Positions 53,824 through 61,861 of a stretch of DNA of 64,000 nucleotides are shown piece after piece. This DNA comes from Streptomyces sp. SCUT-3 (GTDB lineage Bacteria; Actinomycetota; Actinomycetes; Streptomycetales; Streptomycetaceae): the NCBI RefSeq assembly GCF_014083985.1, contig NZ_CP046907.1, positions 3,572,501-3,636,500 on the forward strand, written 5' to 3'. The notes beneath the pieces were generated by a model that was not told where the DNA came from, searched no databases, and saw only the letters and a program-made list of their open reading frames with translations. Position 1 is the first letter of the stretch; each line of letters starts with the position of its first letter. Made by a program: the position numbers and the translations under genes.

Positions 53824-53877
53824 CTGCCGTCCTGCACGGGGCTGCCGTCCCGCACGGAGAAGGAGAGAGCAGAGAGC

Positions 53878-55159
53878 ATGGACAGTACGGATTCCGACGG
53901 GTCCGGGGCGGCCCCGGCCGTGAGCCGCCCGCCGGGGCGGCCGCCCTCGCAGAAGACGTGGCACAAGTTCTGGCTGCTGACCTCCGCGGCGTCGGCCTCC
54001 GAGCTGGGCAACACCTTCCTGCACCTGGCGATGCCGTGGACCATCCTGGCCAGTACCGGCTCGCCCCTGATGGCCGCGCTCAGCCTCGGCGTGCAGTACC
54101 TGCCGTTCGTCGCGTCGCCCCTCCTGGGCGCCCTGATCGACGGCTACGAGCGGCGCGCGGTCTTCATGGTCTCGGAGCTGGTGCAGGGCGTGCTCGTCGC
54201 GCTGACACCGTTCCTGCTCATGGCGGACCAGGTCGAACTCGTCCTGCTGGTCCTGCTGGTCGCCGGGTGCGGAACCGTGACCTCCAACCTGACGAGCGAC
54301 TTCAGCCTGCTGCCCATGCTCGCGCCGAGGACCGCGTGACCGAGGCGTACAGCAGGTTCGGGGCCGCCACGGAACTGGCCCGGTGCGCCGGGCCCGCGGT
54401 CGCCGGTGTGGTGCTGGCGGCCGTCGGCGGGTACTGGGCGCTGTGGATCGACGCCGCGACCTTCCTCCTCACCGCACTGGTCGCGCTCGCACTGCCGCGG
54501 GGGGAGAAGCCGGTCGTCGAACGCGGCTTCCTGCGCATGCAGGCCGAGGGCTTCCGGAGCTTCCGGCGGATCAAGGGCGTGCCGCGGCTCACCCTGGTGC
54601 TCTCGGTGTACAACCTCGGCGCGGGGGCCGTGCCCACCGTCATCCTGGTCCTCGCCGCCGGCACGTGGGGCTGGTCCAGCGGCTGGGTGGGCGTGGTGCT
54701 CGCCACGGGGGCCGCCGGCAGCGCGCTCGGGTCGTGGCTCGGCGGCCGGGTCTGGGCGGACGCGCCGTCGGAGCGCCGCATCGGGCTCTGGTTCGCGGTC
54801 TGCGCGGTCGCCTGCGTCGCCCTGCTGGCCCCGTGGGAGGCAGTGGTGGTCCTCGGCTTCTGCGCCCTGATGGCCGGCGAGGGGGGCATGAACGTCACGA
54901 CGAGCGAGTACCGCTTCCGGGCCATACCCGAGAAGGTGTCGGGCCGGGTCAACGCCGTGATGCGGGCCTTCATCCTGGGCGGCGCCGCCCTGTCCTCCTG
55001 CTCCTCGGCTGGTCGGTGACGCTGCCGGAGAACGTGCTGCGGTTCGCCCCGGCACTGGTCACCTCGGCCGTGGCGGTCCTGCTCTGGGCCGGTGTGCGCA
55101 GCGCCCGCGGGGCCTCCCGGGCCGGGCGGGAAGTCCCGGAACAGGCCCAGGGGGCCTAG
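53878..55159 (+). CDS. MFS exporter (MFS_3 type), frameshifted as sequenced
   Basis: About 427 residues with 12 likely helices: KFWLLTSAASASELGNTFLHLAMPWTIL at the start, VASPLLGALIDGYERRAVFMVSE as the loop 2-3 motif, then the second half with LGAGAVPTVILVLAAGTWGWSSGWVGVVLATGAAGSALGSW. The type is that of enterobactin/macrolide exporters. Single-base losses near 54333 and 55004 split it into three frames. ATG 53878 follows GAGAAGGAGAGAG. Export of the cluster's product is the natural role. Confidence 0.8.
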
Positions 55160-55243
55160 GAGAGGGCCCGGCGGGGCCCGAGAAGCGGTGGCCCGGCGGG
55201 TGCCGCGCCACCGTCCCAACCGCACTCTGCGAGAGGAATCCGA

Positions 55244-55803
55244 ATGCTCTACATGTTCGCCTTCGACAAGGTCGGCATCGTGGTGGGGGACCTGTACTTC
55301 GTCGACCCCGAACCCCTCAAGGGCCAGGAGAGCCCCGAGCACGGGGTCCGCCTGGAGCTGAGGGTGGTCGAGCAGGGCACGCTCGTGGACTCCGTCTACG
55401 CGGCCTATCCGATCACCGTGGGCCGGCCGTGTGGCGCGCCGACTTCCTGGAGTCGGTCGACGGAAGGCCCGGGAGCTTCGACCGCACCCACCACCACCCG
55501 TGTTCACCGGCTGGGACCCGGGCGACCGGGTGTTCGTCCGCGAGCTGTCCGCGGACCCGCTGGGCTGGCTGGGGGAGGGCTGGCCGACCTCGACGGCCTG
55601 CTGAAGACGGCCGGCTTCCCCGCCGACACGGCGGGCCCGGCCGACGCCGAGGAGCTGCGCAGGGCGGCGCCCGAGATCGTGGACGCGACCCGCAGGCTGC
55701 TCGACGGGTCCGCGCGGGCGAGCTCGGCAACCCGCCGGAGGGCCGGCCGCCCGCCCCCGTGGAGGGACAGCTGCAGGCGCTGGTCCGCTCCGGCTGGCTG
55801 TGA
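55244..55803 (+). CDS. conserved hypothetical protein, frameshifted as sequenced
   Basis: About 188 residues, not recognised as any characterised family. The N-terminus, MLYMFAFDKVGIVVGDLYFVDPEPL, and the segment WRADFLESVDGRPGSFDRTHHHP are strongly non-random, with FTGWDPGDRVFVRELSADPLGWL after them. The His-rich stretch might bind metal. Four single-base losses (near 55428, 55498, 55575, 55713) scatter it over three frames. ATG 55244 has GAGAGGAATCCG before it. It reads with the exporter. Confidence 0.65.
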
Positions 55804-55808
55804 GCCGC

Positions 55809-55847
55809 GCGGGTGCCGGCCCCCGTGCCGGAGGGGGCGGCACCCGC
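55809..55847. terminator. bidirectional terminator
   Basis: A 10-bp stem (55809-55818 with 55838-55847) continues with five further pairs after one bulged G. It lies between convergent genes. Confidence 0.75.
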
Positions 55848-55853
55848 GGTCCG

Positions 55854-56766
55854 TCAGTAGCCCTCCCCGCCGATCACGTTGACCAGCGGCTCACCGGCCG
55901 CGTAGCGGACCAGCTGGGCCTTGGCCAGGGCCATCGCCCTGGCCGGCGGCGTGCCGTTTCGACCCGGCGGTGTGCGGGTCAGCAGGAGCCCGGGGGCGGA
56001 CCACAGCGGATGGCCGGCGGGCAGCGGCTCCGGCGCGGTCACGTCGAGCGCCGCGTACAGCCGGCCCCCGCGCAGTTCGGCGACCAGGTCCTCGGTGACG
56101 ACGAGGCCTCCCCGGCCGGCGTTCACCAGCAGGGCGCCGTCCCGCATCCTCCCCAGAACGAGGCGTCCACCAGGCCGGCGGTGGCCGGGGTCAGCGGCAG
56201 GAGGAGGACCACGATGTCCGCCTCGGGCAGCAGCCCGGGCAGCTCTCCACGCCGTGCACGACTCGCGCGGCCGCCGGGCCACGGCCGTGATCCGGGCGCC
56301 GAACCCGGCCAGCGCCGGGGACACCGCGGCGCCGAGCGAGCCGTGCCCCACGAGCAGGACGCGCTTGCCCTCGAGGCTGTCCGTCTGCGTGTAGTCCCCC
56401 GCTCGTCGCGCCGGGCCTGCTCGAAACGGGGCAGCCGCAGCAGGTGGGCCAGGACGACACCGGTGACCCCTCGGCGACCGCCCGGTCGTACGCTCCCCGG
56501 GCGTTGCACAGCACGACGCCGTCCGGCACGTGCGGCCTGATCCACTCCACGCCAGCGGACTCCAGCTGCACCAGCCGCAGCCGGGGGAGTTTCCGCGAGC
56601 CGGGACAGCCCCGCGTCCGTGAGGCCGTAGGGCGGGACGACCACCTCCACCGTGTCCGCCGACGCGGGGAGCTCGGGCCCCCCGGTCCACACGTCGGCCG
56701 GAAGCCGGCCGGAAGCCCGCCCATGAGCGCCTCCGACTCCGCGGTGGGCAGCCATACGGTGATCAC
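55854..56766 (-). CDS. D-isomer-specific 2-hydroxyacid dehydrogenase, frameshifted as sequenced
   Basis: About 310 residues. Recognisable parts: VITVWLPTAESEALMGG, VVVPPYGLTDAGLSRLAE, LVQLESAGVEWIRPHVPDGVVLCNARG, the NAD-binding GKRVLLVGHGSLGAAVSPAL, DIVVLLLPLTPATAGLVD, and RDGALLVNAGRGGLVVTEDLVAELRGG, then ALDVTAPEPLPAGHPLW with the catalytic histidine region. Seven or so frame breaks interrupt it. GTG 56766 follows GGGAGGCGGGGC. It reduces a 2-keto acid or oxidises a hydroxy acid; beside an HpgT-like aminotransferase it could help make an arylglycine-type or keto-acid precursor, which is inference. Confidence 0.75.
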
Positions 56767-57465
56767 GCCCCGCCTCCCCGGCCGGGCCGCCCCGCCGTGC
56801 CCGCCCGGCACGGGCCGGAGCGTTTCGCGGGGTGGAATGCAGAGTTCCCCCGATTTTTCGTCGCACGAAGATCCATGCGGCGCACATTAGCGTCCGGGCC
56901 GCTCGCGGTCACACGGCCGGACGGTGAAGATGTTTTCCCGGTCCCCGCGCGGATCCGCGATTCCGGACGGCGGGACGGAATGCGCCGGCCGGACAGCCGA
57001 TTTCGGTCCGGAGGGACGCCGAACGGATTCCTGGCAACTCCCTGCCGGAATTCCGAATTGGTCCCGTAACCCATTGACACCCGTTCGGGGGGCCGTAAGA
57101 ATCAGGCCCGTTCGAAATCCTGTCCGGCGGGGCAGTCGCCAACTGTTCGCCGGTCCGCCTGCACCGTCTTTCGCCCGGTCGTGGCGTTGATCCCGCCACT
57201 TCGCCCGGCGGCGGCCGAAATCCGTGAACGGCGCTGCTGCTTCTCCCCGGACCCGGTCGGGGATTCCCGGCGCGCCGTTCGTCCCCGGCTGCTGCACGGC
57301 TGCTGCCGCACGGCAGCCGCACAAAGCCGGTGACCCCTCCACGGGATCCACCCGTTGCCGCCCGTACCGCCCGTGCGAACCCGCCCCGCGGGGCGCGGGC
57401 CGGCCACCGGTCGCGCCGGGAGCCCGTGACCGCAGCTCGTCCCCGCACAGACCGAAGGAACCGTC
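56767..57465. promoter_or_regulatory. divergent non-coding region
   Basis: About 700 bp between the dehydrogenase and ATP-grasp genes, somewhat AT-richer (56820-57190). It contains the palindrome CGCGGATCCGCG (56948-56959). No ORF has convincing codon use. It should carry the promoters for both sides. Confidence 0.5.
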
Positions 57466-58725
57466 ATGACCGACCTGGCCGTTCACACCCCGGGCCGCCC
57501 GCAGGACGCGCCGGTCCTCCTGCTCGTCGGCAGCGGGTACCGCCCCTACCGCGAGTACATCCTGGCCGCGGTCTCGAAGCACTACCGGCTCTGGCTCCTC
57601 GACTCGGCCGAGGCGACCTGGCAGCTGGCGTACTGCGCGGGCGCCACGCGCGTCGACACCCGGGACGCGGAGGCGGTGCGCGAGGCGGCGGCTGGCCGTC
57701 GCGGACTCCCTGCCGGTCGTGGGCGTCTTCACCTACGACGAGACGCAGGTCGTCTTCTGCGCCCGCCTCGCGCAGGACCTCGGGCTGCCGGGCAGCCCGC
57801 CCGAGGCCGTCACCAACTGCCGCGACAAGGCGGCCACCGCGCCGCGCTCGCCGCCGCCGGCGTGCCCCAGCCCGCCTCCCGCACCGTCGCCACCGCGGAG
57901 GAGGCACTCGCCGCGGCGGAGGAGATCGGGTACCCGGTGATCGTCAAGGCGCGCGCCATGGCCGCCAGCTTCGGCGTCGTCCGCGCCGACGGCCCCGGGG
58001 ACGTCGCCGCCGCGTTCGCCACTGCGGACGGCACCGAGTTCATGAACCTCCCCCGCTACCCGGAGAACGTGCTGGTGGAGGAGTTCCTCACCGGCCCGGA
58101 GATCAGCGTCGACGCGTCGTCCACGACGGCCGGTCATGCCGACCGTCATCGCGCACAAGCGGCTCGGCCCGGAACCGTACTTCGAGGAGACCGGGCACGA
58201 CGTGGACGCCCGCGACCCGCTCCTCGCCGACGAGGAACTGCTCGACCAGCTCGGCCGGATCCACCGCGCACTCGGCTTCGTCAGCGGCGCCACCCACTCC
58301 GAGTTCAAGCTGACCCCCGCCGGCCCGCGCCTGGTTGAGGTCAACGCCCGGCTCGGCGGGGACCTCATCCCCTACCTCGGCCTGCTGGCCACGGGGGTCG
58401 CCCCACCGTCGCCGCCGCGCACGTCGCGGCCGGCCGCGAGCCCGACCTCACCCCGAAGCACCGCAGGGCCGCGGCCGTCCGCTTCCTCCTGCCCGAGGGG
58501 CGCTGCCGGACCGTGGAGGTCGTCGTCCACCGGGACCGCTTCGGGCCGACGATCCACGAGACGGGCACCACCGCGGAGCCGGGCGACGAACTGGCCCTCC
58601 CCCCGGCCGCGTTCCTCACCCGCTACGCCCACGTCATCGCGGTGGGGGACCCTGGACCAGGTCGTGGCCGACCTCCGGGAGCCCGAGCGCCTGTGGAACT
58701 CCGCGCCGACGTCCTGCCCGGCTGA
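57466..58725 (+). CDS. ATP-grasp ligase (second), frameshifted as sequenced
   Basis: About 420 residues. Opening PVLLLVGSGYRPYREYILAA, then FTYDETQVVFCARLAQDLGLPG, the ATP-grasp core EIGYPVIVKARAMAASFGVV, NVLVEEFLTGPEISVDA, and the metal-site segment RLVEVNARLGGDLIPYLGLLATG. It is closest to D-alanine/biotin-carboxylase-type L-amino-acid ligases. About nine bases are missing along the gene (near 57690, 57840, 58110, 58135, 58400, 58650 and 58705). The stop is placed at 58725 (ADVLPG); without the last correction the frame would end at 58771. ATG 57466. Likely a peptide-bond-forming step before or after the NRPS. Confidence 0.75.
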
Positions 58726-58767
58726 AGCCGGCCCGCCGCGATCCCGGAGACGAGAACAGGACCCCGC

Positions 58768-60126
58768 ATGACCAGTGTTTCCGAGGACGTCGGCAGCGCT
58801 CCGGCGGACCCGGCCGGGGCGCCCCCCGGCGTCCGGCTGGACGCCGCCGAACTGCACGCGTCGGTGAGCGACCCGGTCCTCACGTCCATGACCCTGCTCA
58901 ACGAGATCGCCGGGCGCTACCCGGACGCCGTTCCTTCGCCGCCGGCCGCCCGTACGAAGGGTTCTACGAAGTCGCACGCTCGGCGGCCACCTGCAGACCT
59001 TCGAACGGCACCTGAGGGACGACCTCGGCCTCGCCCCGAGACGTGCGGCGGACCTTCTTCCGTACGGCCGCACCAAGGGTTCATCCACCACCTGATCGCC
59101 CGCCACCTCGGGAACGACGAACGGACCGTGGTGGACCCCGAGGCGGTGGTGGTGACCACCGGGTGCCAGGAGGCCATGGTCCTGGTGCTCCGGGCGCTGC
59201 GCCGCGACGACCGCGACGTCGTCCTCGCGGCGTACCCCGCGTACGTCGGCTTCCTCGGCGCGAACCCGGATCGTCGACATGCCGGTGCGCCCGGTGGCCG
59301 AAGGGCCGGGCGGCATCGACCTGGCCGACCTGGCCGTGCAGATCCGCCGCGCCCGGGCCGAGGGGCTGCGCCCGCGCGCTGCTACGTGGTCCCCGACTTC
59401 GCCAACCCCAGCGGCGTCAGCATGTCGGCGGCCGACCGCCGAAGCCTGCTCGACCTGGCCGAACGGGAGGACATCCTCGTACTGGAGGACAACCCGTACT
59501 CGATGTTCCACTCGGGCGGGGACCGGCTGCCCACCGTGAAGTCCATGGACACCGGACGGCGCGTGGTCTACTTCGGGTCCTTCGCGAAGACGGCCCGCCG
59601 GGGCGAGGGTGGCTACGTGGTGGCGGACCAGCCCATGGCGGACGGCGCGCTGTTCGCCGACGAGCTCGCCAAGCTCAAGAGCATGCTCACGCTCAACACC
59701 TCCACGGTCGCCCAGGCCGTCGTGGGCGGCTTCCTCCTGGAGAACGACTGCAGCGTGGAGCGCGCCACCGTGCGGGAGGCGCAGGTCTACCGCAGGAACC
59801 TGCGGGCCGTGCTCACCGGGCTCCGGGAGCGGTTCGGCGACCACGGCCCGGTGCCGGGCTCCGGGGTCTCGTGGAACGTCCCGCAAGGGGGCATGTTCGT
59901 CGTCGTCACCCTGCCCTTCCGCGCGGACGACGCCGTGCTCGAGTACTCCGCGGACCGCTTCGGGGTGCTGTGGACGCCCATGCACCACTTCTACGCGGGG
60001 GACGGCGGATCGCACCAGATCCGGCTGTCCTTCAGCGTCCTGTCCGCCGAACGGATCGGCCTGGGGCTCGACCGGCTGGCCGCCCTCGTCGCCGACCGCG
60101 TCCGGCCCGGAACACGTACCACCTGA
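58768..60126 (+). CDS. HpgT-like PLP aminotransferase, frameshifted as sequenced
   Basis: About 450 residues of fold-type I aminotransferases, most like the arylglycine aminotransferases (HpgT/Pgat) of glycopeptide pathways: LLNEIAGRYPDAV, SFAAGRPYEGFYEVARS, YGRTKGFIHHLIARHL, VVVTTGCQEAMVLVLRAL, YVVPDFANPSGVSMSAADRR, LVLEDNPYSMFHSGGDRLP, and the PLP lysine in YFGSFAKT. The segment after it reads ARRGEGGYVVAD where relatives have a P-G-A-R-V-G-Y pattern; three close single-base losses would explain it. Further breaks lie near 58935, 58980, 59040, 59070, 59272 and 59382. From 59600 to the stop the frame is intact. It may supply an aryl or alkyl glycine unit. Confidence 0.78.
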   Translation: MTSVSEDVGSAPADPAGAPPGVRLDAAELHASVSDPVLTSMTLLNEIAGRYPDAVPSPPAARTKGSTKSHARRPPADLRTAPEGRPRPRPETCGGPSSVRPHQGFIHHLIARHLGNDERTVVDPEAVVVTTGCQEAMVLVLRALRRDDRDVVLAAYPAYVGFLGANPDRRHAGAPGGRRAGRHRPGRPGRADPPRPGRGAAPARCYVVPDFANPSGVSMSAADRRSLLDLAEREDILVLEDNPYSMFHSGGDRLPTVKSMDTGRRVVYFGSFAKTARRGEGGYVVADQPMADGALFADELAKLKSMLTLNTSTVAQAVVGGFLLENDCSVERATVREAQVYRRNLRAVLTGLRERFGDHGPVPGSGVSWNVPQGGMFVVVTLPFRADDAVLEYSADRFGVLWTPMHHFYAGDGGSHQIRLSFSVLSAERIGLGLDRLAALVADRVRPGTRTT

Positions 60127-60212
60127 CCGCACCAGACCGGGACACCGCATGGAACTGACAACACGTCGACCCGCCGTACCCACCGTCGGAGAACGAACCG
60201 TGGAGGTACAGC

Positions 60213-61775
60213 GTGACGACCACCGCGACGGGGCCCGAGACCCCGCCGAAGCCGGGACAGGACCAGCGCCTCCGGCGCGAACTCGGCTTCTGGAGCCTCA
60301 CCGGCGTGGCCTTCGGCGGCATCATCGGCTCGGGCTGGCTGTTCGGCTCGTTCTACGGCGCGCAGGCGGCGGGCCCGGCGGCCGCCCTCTCCTGGCTGAT
60401 CGGCGGTGCCGCGCTCACCCTGGTCGCGCTGGTCCTCATCGAACTGGGCGCCGGCACGCCGGAGGCCGGCGGCATGGTGCGGTGGCCGCGGCTGGCCAAC
60501 GGGCCGCTCGCGGGCACCCTCATCGGCTGGACCATGCTCCTCGCCGTCGCCAGCACGATGGCCGCCCAGGCCTCGGCCATCGTGCAGTACGCCAACCGCT
60601 ACCTGCCGGGCATGTACGAGGACGAGGCCCTGACCACCGCGGGCCGGTTCGCCGCAGCGGGCCTGCTCCTGCTGCTGGTCGTGCTGAACTGGTTCGGGGT
60701 CAAGCTGTTCGCCCGGCTGAACCTGCTCGTCACCGTGGTGAAGGTGCTGGTCCCGGTGCTCACCGTGGTGGCGCTGCTCATGTCGAGCTTCCACCCCGGC
60801 AACATCTCCGCGGGCGGCGGCGTCGCCCCCTACGGGTGGTCGGCCGCGCTGACCGCGATCGCGAGCGCGGGCATCATCTACGCCATCGACGGCTTCGCCT
60901 CCCCGATCGAGCTGTCCGCCGAGGCCAAGAACCCCCGGCGGGACATACCCCGCGCGGTGCTGACCGCCATCGGGCTCTCGGTCGCCCTGCACGTGGTGCT
61001 CCAGCTGACCTTCATCCTCGCCGTGCCGACGGAACAGCTCGACTCGGGATGGCGCGGGCTGAACTTCGCCTCGCCCTTCGGCGAACTCGCGCTCCTGCTC
61101 AACCTCAGCTGGCTGGCCGCCGTCGTCTACGCCGACGCCGTGTTCTCACCCGGCGGATCGACGTACGTCGCGGTGGCGGCCGGCAGCCGGGAGACCTACG
61201 CGGTCGCCAAGAACGCCGCACTGCCGCGGCTGTTCTCCGTCGTGTCGGAGCGCGCGGGCGTGCCGCGGAACGCCATGGCACTGAACTACGTCCTGAGCGT
61301 GATCATCCTGTTCCCCTCCAGCGGGTGGCGCGACATCATCACGATGGTCGGCGCGCTCGCCCTGCTGACCTACTCGCTGTGCTCGGTGGCGGCCGGCACG
61401 TTCCGCGCCGCCGCCCCCGAACGGCTGGCGGGCTGGGTCCGGGGCCTGGGCTGGATAGCACCCGCCGGCTTCGTGGTCGCCTCGGAACTCGTGTACTGGT
61501 CGGCCTGGGAGAACCTGCGCATCGCGCTGCCCGAACTGCTGGCCGCCGTGCTCCTGTTCTCCGTGCTGCGCCGCCGGACGGACCTCCGGGCCGAACTCCG
61601 CACCGGTGCCTGGCTCCTCGGCTACCTCGGGTGGATGCTGGTGCTGTCCGGGCTCGGCAGCTTCGGAGGCGCCGGGGTGATCCCCGCGCCCTGGGACACG
61701 GTGGTGGTGGCCCTGTGCGCCCTGGCCACCTACCGGTGGGGCGTCCGCTCGGGCGTGGAGTACCTGCGGCGCTGA
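60213..61775 (+). CDS. APC family amino-acid permease
   Basis: Permease of 520 residues with about 12-14 helices. The first segment GFWSLTGVAFGGIIGSGWLFGSFYG carries the conserved GSGWL/IGSG substrate-binding break, and IYAIDGFASPIELSAEAKNPRRDIPRAVL the E-A-K-N-P-R motif of the superfamily. The frame is fully intact, unlike its upstream neighbours. GTG 60213 follows GGAGG. It probably brings in an amino-acid precursor or exports one; being last in the rightward group it belongs to the cluster by position only. Confidence 0.88.
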   Translation: MTTTATGPETPPKPGQDQRLRRELGFWSLTGVAFGGIIGSGWLFGSFYGAQAAGPAAALSWLIGGAALTLVALVLIELGAGTPEAGGMVRWPRLANGPLAGTLIGWTMLLAVASTMAAQASAIVQYANRYLPGMYEDEALTTAGRFAAAGLLLLLVVLNWFGVKLFARLNLLVTVVKVLVPVLTVVALLMSSFHPGNISAGGGVAPYGWSAALTAIASAGIIYAIDGFASPIELSAEAKNPRRDIPRAVLTAIGLSVALHVVLQLTFILAVPTEQLDSGWRGLNFASPFGELALLLNLSWLAAVVYADAVFSPGGSTYVAVAAGSRETYAVAKNAALPRLFSVVSERAGVPRNAMALNYVLSVIILFPSSGWRDIITMVGALALLTYSLCSVAAGTFRAAAPERLAGWVRGLGWIAPAGFVVASELVYWSAWENLRIALPELLAAVLLFSVLRRRTDLRAELRTGAWLLGYLGWMLVLSGLGSFGGAGVIPAPWDTVVVALCALATYRWGVRSGVEYLRR

Positions 61776-61786
61776 CCGTGCCGCCT

Positions 61787-61842
61787 GCCGGCCCCGCACT
61801 CCCGCCGGCCCCGTACGGGGCCGGCGGGAGTGCGGGGCCGGC
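61787..61842. terminator. 56-bp perfect palindrome, bidirectional terminator
   Basis: Perfect palindrome with 28-bp arms centred on GTAC at 61813-61816. It lies between the convergent permease and LanKC genes and is the longest perfect hairpin I found in the window. Confidence 0.9.
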
Positions 61843-61861
61843 GCGGGTCGTTCGCCGGTCA

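Noticed and set aside
56767..57465. Hidden small regulator gene between dehydrogenase and ATP-grasp genes
   Set aside because: No frame shows GC-biased third positions, a ribosome site or a helix-turn-helix.
45797..59700. Annotating each fragment as a separate small gene or calling the region pseudogenes
   Set aside because: Fragments join into full-length conserved proteins with only small base losses, and no substitution-type stops were noticed.
58768..60126. Capreomycidine synthase (VioD) for the aminotransferase
   Set aside because: The two VioC-like oxygenases made this tempting, but the CQEAMVLVLRAL, PDFANPSGVS and EDNPYSMFHSGGDRLP segments fit HpgT-type aminotransferases better.
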